Notes under the pieces: generated by a model
What the model saw: only the letters and a program-made list of their open reading frames with translations
Told to the model about the DNA's origin: nothing
Databases searched by the model: none
Shown: piece by piece, positions 1 through 9,176 of the stretch
Numbering within the stretch: position 1 is the stretch's first letter
How the letters are laid out: each line of letters begins with the position of its first letter
Position numbers and translations under genes: made by a program
Assembly (NCBI RefSeq): GCF_003086775.1
Contig: NZ_CP026001.1
Span: 2,320,407-2,384,406 of the forward strand
Direction of reading: 5' to 3'
Length of the DNA stretch: 64,000 nt
DNA from: Stenotrophomonas sp. ZAC14D1_NAIMI4_1
GTDB lineage: Bacteria > Pseudomonadota > Gammaproteobacteria > Xanthomonadales > Xanthomonadaceae

Positions 1-119
1 GCCGCCGCGAGGTGGATTGGGCGCTGCGCCAGCTCGGTCGCACCGAGGCATCGTCCTCGTACGACGCCAAGGGCCAGGCGCACACGGTCAACGCACGCCG
101 GCCACTCGCCGTCGCCTGA
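1..119 (+). CDS. 3' end of an unidentified gene (partial)
   Basis: The window opens inside a + strand frame (codons from base 3) that runs about 38 codons to TGA at 117-119 and ends ARRPLAVA. Composition is like neighbouring genes. The visible tail has no motif I can assign, so no product is given. A SMAG palindrome follows 23 bases later. Confidence 0.45.
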   Translation, partial: RREVDWALRQLGRTEASSSYDAKGQAHTVNARRPLAVA

Positions 120-142
120 CCGGCCCGGGGCGCACCCCGGCG

Positions 143-165
143 GTAGATCCACGCCATGCGTGGAT
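143..165 (+). repeat. SMAG-type GTAG palindrome
   Basis: GTAG followed by the dyad ATCCACGCCATGCGTGGAT. It lies in the gap after the first partial gene. The first ATG of the following reading frame falls inside this palindrome, which argues that the true start of that gene is further downstream. Confidence 0.85.
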
Positions 166-233
166 GCGGTCAGGCTGCTGCGCTGCGCGGCAGCGCGTAT
201 ATTGGGCGCCTGTTCGCAAGCCCCCGAGTCGCC

Positions 234-1451
234 GTGTCTGCCGCCAACGCCCTGGTTACCGCCCCCCTTCCCCCGCAGCCGGTGCTGCAGGCCCTGCTTG
301 AGCGCCTGCGCGAAGGGCTGCTGCTGTTCACCGAAGACGGCCAGGTGGCCCTGGCCAACCCGGCCGCGCAGAACCTGCTGGGCAGTGAAGAAGCCGCCGC
401 AGCGGCCCCGCAGCGCCTGCGCGAGCTGCTGCCGCCGGATGCGCTGGAGCAGGCGCGCCTGCACGGGCAGTGGAACGGCAGCCTGCCGGTAGGCGAGGGG
501 GTGGTCATCGCCCACCTGTACCACCACGGCCAACCCGGCAGTGGCCACTACCTGGCCCTGTTCCGCCCCATCGAAGGGCAGGAAGACTACGAGCGCGAAC
601 TGCAGCAGCGCCATGCCGAACTGCGCCAGGCCTACCTGCGCCTCAACGGCACCCAGGAAAAGCTGCTGCAGTCGGAAAAGATGGCCTCCATCGGCCAGCT
701 GGCCGCCGGCGTGGCGCACGAGATCAACAACCCGATCGGCTACGTTCACTCCAACCTCGGCAGCCTGCAGGAATACCTGCGCAGCCTGTTCACCGTCATC
801 GAAGCGTACGAGCGGGCCCTGCGCGCGCCGGACCCGAAGGCGCTGATTCCGGAAATCGACGATATCCGTGACCGCCTCGACATCGATTTCATCAGCCGCG
901 ACCTGCCGCAGCTGATGGCCGAATCGCGCGAGGGCATCGAGCGGGTGACCCGCATCGTGCGCGACCTGAAGGACTTCTCGTATTCCGGCCGCGACGAGTC
1001 GTGGAAGCTGGTGGACCTGCATTCCGGCCTGGAATCAACCATCAACATCATCTGGAACGAGCTCAAGTACAAGGTCACCCTGCACCGTGAATTCGGCCAG
1101 CTGCCGCTGGTGGAATGCCTGCCGTCGGAGTTGAACCAGGTCTACATGAACCTGCTGCTCAACGCCGGCCACGCCATCGCCGAGCGCGGCACCATCACCG
1201 TGCGCACCGGCGTGGACGGCGACACGGTCTGGGTCGAGTTCGAGGATACCGGTGGCGGCATTTCGCCGGAGCTGCGGCAGCGCATCTTCGATCCGTTCTT
1301 CACCACCAAGCCGGTCGGCAGTGGCACCGGCCTGGGCCTGTCGATCTCCTACAGCATCATCAACAAGCACCACGGCCGCATCGACCTGGACAGCACGCCC
1401 GGCGTCGGCTCGCGCTTCCGCGTGGTGCTGCCGGTGAAGCAGCCGCGCTGA
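234..1451 (+). CDS. Sensor histidine kinase (PAS-like + HisKA + HATPase_c)
   Basis: A soluble-looking sensor kinase of about 405 residues. An N-terminal PAS-like segment ([19 protein letters not shown]) is followed by a short coiled linker, then the dimerisation and phosphoacceptor H-box with the His in GVAHEINNP. The ATPase part shows the N-box ([16 protein letters not shown]), the G1 box (EDTGGGI) and an F/G2 box ([17 protein letters not shown]). All catalytic boxes look intact. The family autophosphorylates on His and passes the phosphate to a response regulator. No transmembrane segment is visible. The GTG at 234 is preferred: the upstream ATG at 156 sits inside a repeat palindrome, and nothing upstream resembles a domain. 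The partner is unknown; the REC-containing protein convergent at 1546-3321 is a candidate by proximity only. Confidence 0.8.
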   Translation: MSAANALVTAPLPPQPVLQALLERLREGLLLFTEDGQVALANPAAQNLLGSEEAAAAAPQRLRELLPPDALEQARLHGQWNGSLPVGEGVVIAHLYHHGQPGSGHYLALFRPIEGQEDYERELQQRHAELRQAYLRLNGTQEKLLQSEKMASIGQLAAGVAHEINNPIGYVHSNLGSLQEYLRSLFTVIEAYERALRAPDPKALIPEIDDIRDRLDIDFISRDLPQLMAESREGIERVTRIVRDLKDFSYSGRDESWKLVDLHSGLESTINIIWNELKYKVTLHREFGQLPLVECLPSELNQVYMNLLLNAGHAIAERGTITVRTGVDGDTVWVEFEDTGGGISPELRQRIFDPFFTTKPVGSGTGLGLSISYSIINKHHGRIDLDSTPGVGSRFRVVLPVKQPR

Positions 1452-1460
1452 CGGCATCGG

Positions 1461-1532
1461 GTAGTGCCGGCCGCTGGCCGGCAACCCCATGGAATCGGGC
1501 ACCCTGGGCAGCCGGCCAGCGGCCGGCACTAC
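1461..1532. repeat. Inverted pair of SMAG palindromes between convergent genes
   Basis: GTAGTGCCGGCCGCTGGCCG begins at 1461, and its inverse ends GGCACTAC at 1532. Each copy folds on itself and the two can pair with each other. Placement between the 3' ends of two convergent genes suggests a shared transcript-end structure, which is inference. Confidence 0.85.
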
Positions 1533-1545
1533 CGGGGCCTGAACC

Positions 1546-3321
1546 TCAACGCAGCGGCGTGCGATCCTCGCCGGCGTCTCCCGCTTCCACCGGCGTCGGC
1601 CCGGCATTGCTGCGCCGTTGTTCCTCGTACGTGCGGAATGCCTGGTGGATGTGCTTGCGCAGCTCATCATCGTTCCAGGGCTTGGTCAGGAAGCGGTAGA
1701 TCGCACCCCGGTTGATCGCATCGGTCACCGTGTTCAGATCGGTGTAGCCGGACAGCACCAGGCGGATCGTGTCCGGGTAGAGCATCTTCACCCGGCCCAG
1801 GAACTCGGTACCGCTCATGTCGCTCATGCGCTGGTCGGACAGGATCACCTGCACGTCGTTGATCGCCAGCAGGTCGAACGCATCGCGCACGTTGCCGGCG
1901 GCCAGGATGCGATAGCCATCGCGACGGAACAGGCGCACCAGCGAACGCAGCACGTTCTCTTCGTCATCCAGCAGCAGCAGTGTGCGGTCCGGGCGGGTTT
2001 CGGCAAACGCTTCCGGGCGCAGGTAGCGGCGACGAAGGGTCATGCCGGCGGCATCGGCCGACATCGGTTCGCCGAATAGATAGCCCTGGAACACATCGCA
2101 GTCGTTGCGGCGCAGGAAGCCCAGTTGCGCCTGCGATTCCACGCCATTGGCGATCACCGTCATGCCCAGCTGGTGGCCCATGGCGATGATGGCGCGGGCG
2201 ATGGCGGCCTCGCGGTTGCCGGCCGGCGCGCTCTTGATGAAGCTGCGGTCGATCTTCAGCTTGTCCACCGGGTAGCGCACCAGCGCGCTCAGGCTGGAAT
2301 CGCCGGTGCCGAAATTGTCCAGGCTCAGGCTGATGCCTTCATTGCGCAGGTTGGCCAGCGTTTCGTGGACGAAGTTGACGTTGTTGGTCAGCGCGCTCTC
2401 GTTGATCTCCAGCGTCAGCATCTGCGCCGGCACGCCCGCCGCCTGGATCAGGCCCATCACCTCGGCAAAGAAGTTCGGCCGCAGCAGCTGCAGCGTCGAC
2501 ACGTTCACGGCGATGGTGAAGTCATCGAAGCCCTGGTCGCGCCACAGCCGCGCCTGCTTCAGTGCGCCTTCCAGCACCCAGGTGCCGATCTGCACGATGA
2601 TGCCCAGGCGCTCGGCGGTACGCATGAAGCGCTCCGGCACCAGCATGCCCAGCGTCGGCGACTGCCAGCGCAGCAGCGCCTCCATGCCCACCACGTGGCC
2701 GTCGCGGGCGCTGACCAGCGGCTGGTAGCGCAGCTTCAGTTCGCCATTGGGAATCGCGTCGACGATCTGGCGGGCGATGATGCTTTCGCTGTGGGCGCTG
2801 GGCGGAGTGTCGACCGCGTGGATGCGCACCGCATTGCCACCCTCGCGGGCAGCCTGGTACAGCGCATCCTCGGCGTGGTCCAGCAGGCGCGAGGCGCTGC
2901 TGGCGTGCTCCGGGCACAGGCTCACGCCCAGCTTGCCGGTCATGAACAGGGTGTACGGCAGCACCGACAGCGGCAGTTCCATCTGCTGGCGGATTTCTTC
3001 GGCGAAGTCCTCCGGCAGCGGCAGGTCGGCAGTACGCGGCACCGCCAGCAGGAACTCATCGCTGCCATGCCGCCACAGCTTGCCGCGGCCGCGCAGGTAG
3101 GACTGCAGGCGCTGGGCAACCAGCACCAGCGCCTGGTCGCCGACGTCGGCACTCATGTTTTCGTTGACCGATGCGAAGTGGTCGATGTCCACGTGCATCA
3201 GCATCAAGGGGGTACCGCCGGAGGCGGCTTCAGTGACCATGACCTGCAGCTCGGGGTTGCCGGCGCCCAACCGATCGGGGGCGTCGTCGATGCTGACAAG
3301 GGGCATGTTGGGGTTCCACAT
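1546..3321 (-). CDS. Degenerate GGDEF-EAL protein with C-terminal receiver domain
   Basis: This 591-residue protein has three domains in an unusual order. A GGDEF-like domain covers about 25-170 with GSDEF at 86-90 in place of GGDEF. An EAL domain covers about 180-430 and keeps E214-A-L. A C-terminal REC domain (about 447-565) has a D-D-E acid patch at 452-454 and a phosphoacceptor Asp at 496 in SDQRM. In the EAL domain the metal-binding DDFGTG is LDNFGTG (334-340), and the AEGVE glutamate is Asn (ANGVE, 391-395). Phosphodiesterase activity is therefore probably lost, and the domain may bind c-di-GMP or a partner instead; this is inference from known EAL active-site residues. The ATG at 3321 lies 3 bases past the stop of the upstream kinase on the same strand, so the two form a kinase-regulator pair. 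Confidence 0.85.
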   Translation of the reverse strand: MWNPNMPLVSIDDAPDRLGAGNPELQVMVTEAASGGTPLMLMHVDIDHFASVNENMSADVGDQALVLVAQRLQSYLRGRGKLWRHGSDEFLLAVPRTADLPLPEDFAEEIRQQMELPLSVLPYTLFMTGKLGVSLCPEHASSASRLLDHAEDALYQAAREGGNAVRIHAVDTPPSAHSESIIARQIVDAIPNGELKLRYQPLVSARDGHVVGMEALLRWQSPTLGMLVPERFMRTAERLGIIVQIGTWVLEGALKQARLWRDQGFDDFTIAVNVSTLQLLRPNFFAEVMGLIQAAGVPAQMLTLEINESALTNNVNFVHETLANLRNEGISLSLDNFGTGDSSLSALVRYPVDKLKIDRSFIKSAPAGNREAAIARAIIAMGHQLGMTVIANGVESQAQLGFLRRNDCDVFQGYLFGEPMSADAAGMTLRRRYLRPEAFAETRPDRTLLLLDDEENVLRSLVRLFRRDGYRILAAGNVRDAFDLLAINDVQVILSDQRMSDMSGTEFLGRVKMLYPDTIRLVLSGYTDLNTVTDAINRGAIYRFLTKPWNDDELRKHIHQAFRTYEEQRRSNAGPTPVEAGDAGEDRTPLR

Positions 3322-3324
3322 GGC

Positions 3325-5427
3325 TCAGTATTCCGGGGAATCAGCGGCGGCCGCAGTGGCCGCCTGGTAGGGAAGGTGGACGTCGACGAGGGTACCGGCG
3401 CCATGCGCCGACTCGATATGGACATGGCCGCCGACGCTCTGCGCACGTTCGCGCATCACGATCAGGCCCAGCCCGCGCGGGCCGTCCGGGTCGAAGCCCT
3501 CGCCGTCATCGCGGATCTGCAGGTGCAGGCCGCGCTGGTCGACATCGCGCAGCTGCAGCTGCACCTGGCTGGCACGGGCGTGGCGCAGCACGTTGGTCAG
3601 GCTTTCCTGGGCGATGCGGAAGCAGGCCTGCTCGATGCTGTTGTCCGGGCGCGAGGGCAGGGTATCGATTTCGGCCAGCAGCTCCACCGGCGAAGAACGG
3701 AACAGCACCCGCGCCTGCCAGCTCAATGCCGCCTCCAGGCCCAGTGCATCCAGCTGTGGCGGGCGCAGCAGGGTGGAGATGTCGCGCAGCTTGCCCACCG
3801 TGGTGTCGGCCAGGCTGACGATCTGCGCCAGGTCCTCGCCGCGGCGCTGCGCGTCCTCTTCATCCTGCGCCGCATACGCAGAAAGCTTGATGGCGGTGAT
3901 CGCCTGGCCGATGTCATCGTGCAGGTCGCGCGAGATGGCGCGTCGCTCGTCTTCCTGCAGCGAGAACAGGCGGCCAGCCATGGCCTGCAGTTCGCGGTTG
4001 CTGGTTTCCAGTGCGGTGCGCGTGCGCTCGGATTCGCTCAGGTCGCGCACGATCAGCAGCTTGCAGTCGCGGCCGCCGTAGCGCACTTCGCCCACGGCCA
4101 GGCCCGCATGGAAGCGGCGGCCATCGGCACGCTGCATCACCACCACGCTGTTGTGGCCGGGGCTGTGCTGCGGCTGCCCGGCGCGCAGCTGCACGCGCAC
4201 GCGGTCCAGTTCGGTCGGGTCCACCAGCGCATCCAGCGGTTCACCCAGCAGAGTATGGCTGCCATAGCCGAACAGGGCCGCGGCCCAGGCGTTGGCGTAC
4301 AGTACGTGCTCCTCGGACAGGATCACCACGCCGTCGGGCAGCACCCGCACCAGCTCGCGGAACTGCTCCTCGCGCTCACGCAGCAGGCGGCGCGACTGCT
4401 CGCGCTCGGTCACGTCCTGCAGGGTGCCCAGCACCCGCTCGCGGCCGGCCTCATCCAGGCCACTCGCCGCGCGCAGGTGCACCATCAGCGAGCGGCCGTC
4501 CATCGACAGCACTGGCAGCAGTACGTCCACCTGCGCCGTGGGGCTGGTACACAGCTCGGCCAGCAGCTGCTCGGTCTGGGCCGCGGTGGTCGGGTCGGCC
4601 GGTACCAGCAGTTCATCGAAGCGGTGCCAGCGCCGTGCCTCGGGCGGGCGCCGGCCAAGCAGGCGGTACACCTGGTTGGAATAGCGGCCGAGGCCGCTGG
4701 CCGGGTCCAGCTCCCAGGCGCCGATGCGGGCCAGCTCGTGAGCCTCTTCCACCCGCGCCAGGGCCTGGTCGCGGCGCAGCTGGGCCAGGTCTTCGGCCGT
4801 GCGGTCGATGGCGATCAGCAGGCGGGCGTTGCGCCCGTCATAGTCGATCGCGTTCGAGCGCAGTTCCATCTGCCGGACGCTGCCGTCGCGCAGCTGCAGC
4901 GGGGTGCGCAGGATGCAGATCTGCTCGGGTGCCTCGCGGATCGCCTCCAGCTTGGCCTGCAGCACCAGCCGGTCGCCAGGCGCCCACAGCACGTCGATGG
5001 CCTGCTGCAGCAGTTCGTCGCGCTCCCAGCCGAAGGCGAGGCAGGCGGCGGGATTGGCATCGAGGATGGCCAGGCTGTCCAGGTCGTAGACCAGGATCGG
5101 CCCGGGGTTGCCCTCGAACAGCTGCCGCAGGCGCAGCTCCGAGCCCTGCAGGCGGGTATGGGTGCGCAGCACGTGCTCGGCCAGTGGCCGCAGCAGCAGG
5201 TACAGCAGGCCAGCGCTGGCAAAGGCGAAGAAGGCGTCCTTCACGGTCTGCCAGAACGCCAGCTGCTGCGGGTCCGGCACCAGGGCCGCCATCGCACCAT
5301 CGGTGGCGATCATCCACGCCAGCGCCAGCACCAGGTAGCTCAGCACCACCCGGCGACGGTCACGACCCAGCGCCTTCGCCATCTGCGGGTCGGGAGCGGG
5401 GGCGGTGCCGGTCGGTTCTGCGGGCAT
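3325..5427 (-). CDS. Membrane PAS histidine kinase, NarX/LuxR-partner type (HisKA_3)
   Basis: About 700 residues. Two hydrophobic segments near the N terminus (around 30-50 and 60-85) anchor it in the inner membrane. Three PAS-type segments follow (LFEGNPGPILVYDLDSLAIL; WELDPASG; VLPDGVVILSEEHVLYANAW). The HisKA_3 motif is RRAISRDLHDDIGQ with its His near residue 500, and the HATPase box is DDGEGFD with GLGL. This kinase class usually phosphorylates NarL/LuxR-type regulators. Here the downstream gene, 3 bases away, is instead a GGDEF-EAL-REC protein, suggesting an unusual pairing that links the kinase to c-di-GMP signalling. The frame extends upstream to a GTG at 5484, but the ATG at 5427 gives a cleaner N terminus. 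It is divergent from the PAS-GGDEF-EAL gene at 5559. Confidence 0.8.
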   Translation of the reverse strand: MPAEPTGTAPAPDPQMAKALGRDRRRVVLSYLVLALAWMIATDGAMAALVPDPQQLAFWQTVKDAFFAFASAGLLYLLLRPLAEHVLRTHTRLQGSELRLRQLFEGNPGPILVYDLDSLAILDANPAACLAFGWERDELLQQAIDVLWAPGDRLVLQAKLEAIREAPEQICILRTPLQLRDGSVRQMELRSNAIDYDGRNARLLIAIDRTAEDLAQLRRDQALARVEEAHELARIGAWELDPASGLGRYSNQVYRLLGRRPPEARRWHRFDELLVPADPTTAAQTEQLLAELCTSPTAQVDVLLPVLSMDGRSLMVHLRAASGLDEAGRERVLGTLQDVTEREQSRRLLREREEQFRELVRVLPDGVVILSEEHVLYANAWAAALFGYGSHTLLGEPLDALVDPTELDRVRVQLRAGQPQHSPGHNSVVVMQRADGRRFHAGLAVGEVRYGGRDCKLLIVRDLSESERTRTALETSNRELQAMAGRLFSLQEDERRAISRDLHDDIGQAITAIKLSAYAAQDEEDAQRRGEDLAQIVSLADTTVGKLRDISTLLRPPQLDALGLEAALSWQARVLFRSSPVELLAEIDTLPSRPDNSIEQACFRIAQESLTNVLRHARASQVQLQLRDVDQRGLHLQIRDDGEGFDPDGPRGLGLIVMRERAQSVGGHVHIESAHGAGTLVDVHLPYQAATAAAADSPEY

Positions 5428-5558
5428 GGACAGGGCAGGGAGAGGGGGCGCCGGCCATATTACCGCGCAGGTGCGCCCAGGCACTCAATTATCCGCTGGA
5501 CGCGCCGTTAACCACTGCGTGCCCCGCTGTCGGGCGCGCCATTCCGGAGCAACATCGC

Positions 5559-8297
5559 GTGGACCAAGGGATCATCGCCAGCCTGCTGCAGCACCCGCTT
5601 GCCTCGGCGCTGGTCATCGTCGACCGTGGCGGGCGCCCGCTTGCAGCCAATGCGGCCGCGCGCGAGCACGGCCTGCCGTCGACGGTGGCGGCCTACGCGC
5701 CGATGCTGGAGGACCTGCGCCTGCTTGCGGCCGACGGTGGCATCGTTGCCTGCACCCTGCCGGGTGGCCCCCGCGGTCACTACGATGGCTACCTGCGCGC
5801 GGTACACGATGGCAGCGGCAACCTGCTGGCCTTCACCCTCAGCGTGCCCGAGCCGGTGCCGGTGGATGCGGGCGGGCGCTGGGAGCTGGCCCTGGAAAGT
5901 GCAGGCCACAGCCTGTGGGACTGGGACATTCCCAGCGACCGGGTGGTGCGCACCCCGGCGCTGGTGGACGAGACGGCCAACGCCATCATCGCCCGCGTGC
6001 ACAGCGACGACCTGGGTGACATGCGCGCCGCGCTGGACGAACACCTGCGCGGCCATAGCGAGCAGTACAGCGCCCAGTTCCGCTTCCGCCAGGAAGACGG
6101 CCAGTGGCGCTGGGTGCTGGATCGCGGCCGCGTGGTCGCCCGCACCGCCGATGGCCAGCCGCTGCGCATGGTCGGCACGCATACCGATATCGAGCAGCAG
6201 AAGCAGCTGGAAGCGCTGCTGCAGGAACAGCAGCTGCACCTGAGCGAGGCCCAGCGCATCGCCAGCATGGGCAGCTGGTCGTTCGACCCGACCAACCACC
6301 GGTTCTGGTGGTCGCCCGAGCTGCGCTCGCTGCTGGCCCTGGAGCCCGGCGAAGTGCCCGGCCAGCGCCGCTGGCTGAAGCAGCTGCACCCGCGTTCGCG
6401 CGGCGCGCTGCGTGCTGCGTGGCGCCGGCTGTGGCGTGACGGCCGCGCTGCCAACCTGGAACTTGAACTGACCCGTGGCAGCGAGCCATCGCAGCACCTG
6501 CGCCTGTGGATGCAGCCATTGCTGGACATGGATGGCCATCCCAAGCGCCTGCTGGGCCAGGTGCAGAACATCACCGAACAGCACCAGACCGACGCGCTCA
6601 TCCGCTGGCGCACCGAACTGCTCAACCGCGTGTCAGCGCTGGGCCGCATCGGTGGCTGCGAGATCGAGGTCAGCACCCGGCACATGCAGTGGACCGAGGA
6701 GTGCTACCGCATCCACGGCCTGCGCAAGGAACCGATCACCCTGGACCAGGCGCTGGCGCTGTACACCGAAGATTCGCGCGCGCACTTCGAGGCCGCGCTG
6801 GAGCGCATTGCCGGTGGTGGCCTGCCCGAGCAGCTCGATCTGTGCTTCTACCGCCAGTCGGGCCTGCGCGTGTGGGTGCAGGTGCTGATCGAGCTGGACC
6901 GTCGCGATGGCCTGCCGCCGCGCTTCGTGGTCCTGTTCCGTGACATCACCCGCGAGCGCGAAGCCAACGAGCGCATCGAGCTGCTGGCTCATTACGATCT
7001 GCTGACCGGCCTGCCCAACCGTGTCCTGCTCGGCGAGCAGACCGCCGAGGCCATCGAAGAGGCCCGCGACCGCGGCACCTCGCTGGCGATGCTCTTCATC
7101 GATCTGGACGGCTTCAAGACCATCAACGACAGCTTCGGCCACGCCACCGGCGATGCGCTGCTGAAGGCCGCCGCCACCCGCCTGCACCAGAACCTGCGCA
7201 ACAACGATCTGTTCGGCCGCTTCAGTGGCGACGAGTTCATCGTGGTGCTGCGTGACCTGGCCGAGCCGGAAGATGCCGGCCACGTGGCGCGCAAGCTGAT
7301 CGGCTCGCTGGCCGAACCGCTGCGTCGGGGCGATACGACCTTGAAGGTGGGCGCCAGCGTGGGCATCGCGATGCTGGGCGATACCCAGACCGATTTCGAC
7401 TCGCTGCTGCGCGCCGCGGATGCCGCGATGTACGCGGCCAAGGAAGCGGGGCGCAACACTTACCAGTACTACAGCCAGGATGCCCTGGCGCGCATCCAGC
7501 GCCGCCTGGAGATCGAGCACGGCCTGCACGGCGCGATCGAGCGTGAGGAGTTCAGCCTGGCCTACCAGCCGTTGCTGCATGCCCACCACGATGAGCCGCC
7601 CGCGATCGAAGCGCTGCTGCGCTGGCATCGCCCGGGCATCGGCTACTGCAGCCCGGCCGAGTTCATCCCTATTGCCGAAAAATGTGGCGAGATCGTCCGC
7701 ATCGGCGACTGGGTGCTGTCTGAAGCCTGTCGCCAGGCATCGGCATGGGACCGCGCCGGCCTGCGCTTCGAACGCATCGCGGTGAACGTGTCGGCCGTGC
7801 AGCTGCGCGACCGTGGTTTTGCCGAGCGCGTGATCGAGATCTGCCACGCCCACGGCTGGCCGCCGCAGCGCTTGGAGCTGGAACTGACCGAATCGGCGCT
7901 GATCCGTGACACCGACATCCTGCGCCACTGTTTCGACGTGCTGGAGCGGCATGGCGTTCCGCTGGCGGTGGATGACTTCGGTACTGGCTTCTCCAACCTG
8001 CACTATCTCAACCGCTTCCCGGTAGGCCGCCTGAAGATCGACCGGAGCTTCGTGCAGGGCATGCTGCATGACACGGGCACGGCCGAAGTGACCCAGGCCA
8101 TCGTCCACCTGGGCCATGCGCTGGGCATGAAGGTGGTGGCCGAAGGCGTGGAGACGCACCAGGAAGAAGACATGCTGCGCCGGCAGGGCTGCGACGAGAT
8201 TCAGGGCTACCTGTACTCACGCCCGCTCAGCCCGCGCGACCTGGCACTGTGGCTGCGCCAGCAGCACGCCGCCCCGGAAGTCGCCCTGGCCCGGTAG
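5559..8297 (+). CDS. Multi-PAS diguanylate cyclase/phosphodiesterase (GGDEF-EAL)
   Basis: A 912-residue c-di-GMP enzyme. An N-terminal segment (1-110) and three PAS-like blocks (about 107-215, 227-345, 350-465) precede GGDEF (about 476-637) and EAL (about 650-905). The cyclase site reads SGDEF, a variant found in active enzymes. The EAL site looks complete: EALLRW, VNVS, LELTESAL, VDDFGTGFSN, LKIDRSF and VAEGVE. No membrane segment is evident. The GTG start at 5559 is chosen because a GGAG sits about nine bases upstream and homology-like sequence begins there; the frame is open much further upstream only as antisense to the divergent kinase. The stop codon TAG (8295-8297) is part of the GTAG of a SMAG palindrome. 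Divergence from the kinase/EAL-REC pair makes this a c-di-GMP signalling block. Confidence 0.88.
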   Translation: MDQGIIASLLQHPLASALVIVDRGGRPLAANAAAREHGLPSTVAAYAPMLEDLRLLAADGGIVACTLPGGPRGHYDGYLRAVHDGSGNLLAFTLSVPEPVPVDAGGRWELALESAGHSLWDWDIPSDRVVRTPALVDETANAIIARVHSDDLGDMRAALDEHLRGHSEQYSAQFRFRQEDGQWRWVLDRGRVVARTADGQPLRMVGTHTDIEQQKQLEALLQEQQLHLSEAQRIASMGSWSFDPTNHRFWWSPELRSLLALEPGEVPGQRRWLKQLHPRSRGALRAAWRRLWRDGRAANLELELTRGSEPSQHLRLWMQPLLDMDGHPKRLLGQVQNITEQHQTDALIRWRTELLNRVSALGRIGGCEIEVSTRHMQWTEECYRIHGLRKEPITLDQALALYTEDSRAHFEAALERIAGGGLPEQLDLCFYRQSGLRVWVQVLIELDRRDGLPPRFVVLFRDITREREANERIELLAHYDLLTGLPNRVLLGEQTAEAIEEARDRGTSLAMLFIDLDGFKTINDSFGHATGDALLKAAATRLHQNLRNNDLFGRFSGDEFIVVLRDLAEPEDAGHVARKLIGSLAEPLRRGDTTLKVGASVGIAMLGDTQTDFDSLLRAADAAMYAAKEAGRNTYQYYSQDALARIQRRLEIEHGLHGAIEREEFSLAYQPLLHAHHDEPPAIEALLRWHRPGIGYCSPAEFIPIAEKCGEIVRIGDWVLSEACRQASAWDRAGLRFERIAVNVSAVQLRDRGFAERVIEICHAHGWPPQRLELELTESALIRDTDILRHCFDVLERHGVPLAVDDFGTGFSNLHYLNRFPVGRLKIDRSFVQGMLHDTGTAEVTQAIVHLGHALGMKVVAEGVETHQEEDMLRRQGCDEIQGYLYSRPLSPRDLALWLRQQHAAPEVALAR

Positions 8298-8535
8298 CGC
8301 CGGGCCATGTCCGGCGGCACTGATCTGTGCCTTGGTGGGTGCCGTCCGTTGGTCGGCACTGATGCCACGACCCGCGATCATCCACGCACGGCGTGGATCT
8401 ACTACCGGGCTGCGCCCTGGTGGGTGCCGACCGTTGGTCGGCACTGACGCCACGACCCGCGACCATCCACGCATGGCGTGGATCTACTACCGGGCTGCGC
8501 CCTGGTGGGTGCCGACCGTTGGTCGGCACTGATGC
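8294..8535. repeat. SMAG cluster with 85-bp tandem duplication
   Basis: The block starts with a GTAG palindrome overlapping the upstream stop codon (8294-8320). From about 8332 to 8535 an 85-base unit is repeated about 2.4 times: GGTCGGCACTGA recurs at 8351, 8436 and 8521. Each unit carries two dyads, ATCCACGC-ACGGCGTGGATCTAC and TGCCGACCGTTGGTCGGCA. The copies differ at only a few bases. No gene lies in this stretch. Confidence 0.85.
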
Positions 8536-8550
8536 CCGCATCGCATGGAA

Positions 8551-9042
8551 CTACCGCAGCCGCGCGCGCACCGCGTCAACAACGCCGGCATACCGCCGCC
8601 GCTGGATGTAATACCCCATGTAGAATACCAGCAGGAACACCACCATCGGCCACGCCATCGGGCGCACCAGGACGATCGGCAGCAGCATCGCGGTAAACAC
8701 CGGCGCGAACCAGCTGCATCGGCCAATCACCCGCACCTCGCGGCGCCGCGTGTCGACCACCAGCTGGCCGCGCAGCAGCGGGAAGTAGCGGCCCCCAAAA
8801 TGCGGGGCGTAGCTCTCGCGGAACGCGACGCTGCCATCAGGCAGCGCATGGAACACCAGGCGCATCCACTTCTCGTCCGGAAGGTCATGCTCAAGCCCAC
8901 CCAGCGAGAGCTGGGCCAGCTCGGCCGGAGATGCAGCAATGCGCTGGTTGAAAAGGGCGATGCCGGTGCCGAAGAAGAACGGCGCCCACCTGACGAGCAG
9001 CAGGACTTCGACCAGCAGCAGGGCGATCAGGGCGAGGGCCAT
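8551..9042 (-). CDS. Hypothetical membrane protein
   Basis: 163 residues with a hydrophobic N-terminal segment (LALIALLLVEVLLLVRW) and a second hydrophobic pair near 112-147 (FTAMLLPIVLVRPMAWPMVV, FLLVFYMGYYI). The middle is soluble-like with LPDGSVAFRESYAPHFGGRY. An inner-membrane protein with a cytoplasmic or periplasmic central domain is likely. I do not recognise the family. The upstream gap carries a SMAG element and a 12-base G homopolymer that could affect its expression. Confidence 0.65.
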   Translation of the reverse strand: MALALIALLLVEVLLLVRWAPFFFGTGIALFNQRIAASPAELAQLSLGGLEHDLPDEKWMRLVFHALPDGSVAFRESYAPHFGGRYFPLLRGQLVVDTRRREVRVIGRCSWFAPVFTAMLLPIVLVRPMAWPMVVFLLVFYMGYYIQRRRYAGVVDAVRARLR

Positions 9043-9096
9043 CGGTCTTCCATGAACGGGACCGGCGCATCATGCCACAACGATTTCGCCACCCCG

Positions 9097-9119
9097 GTAG
9101 ATCCACGCCATGCGTGGAT
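9097..9119 (+). repeat. SMAG-type GTAG palindrome
   Basis: GTAG followed by ATCCACGCCATGCGTGGAT, identical to the copy at 143-165. It lies between the start of the 8551-9042 gene and the end of the 9177-9641 gene. Confidence 0.85.
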
Positions 9120-9161
9120 GCTGCCCGGAAAGAGCTGCTTGCCTCAGGGCCTGTCCAGGGA

Positions 9162-9173
9162 GGGGGGGGGGGG
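9162..9173. repeat. 12-base G homopolymer
   Basis: An uninterrupted run of twelve G on the + strand, just beyond the TGA (9177-9179) of the minus-strand gene 9177-9641 and about 120 bases upstream of the start of 8551-9042. Tracts of this length are slippage-prone. Confidence 0.9.
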
Positions 9174-9176
9174 CAG

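Noticed and set aside
156..233. ATG at 156 as start of the first histidine kinase
   Set aside because: It lies within a SMAG palindrome and encodes no recognisable domain sequence before the GTG at 234.
2125..5511. A 1128-codon open frame on the + strand, antisense to the kinase and GGDEF-EAL-REC genes
   Set aside because: His- and Gln-rich low-complexity composition is typical of antisense frames in high-GC DNA. The minus-strand genes have complete domains.
4011..5558. N-terminal extension of the PAS-GGDEF-EAL gene
   Set aside because: The extension overlaps the divergent kinase gene and is Arg/Ala-rich without domains. GTG 5559 has a ribosome site.
8332..8535. Possible CRISPR array
   Set aside because: The units are 85 bases with two palindromes each and no unique spacers. 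They are tandem SMAG elements.
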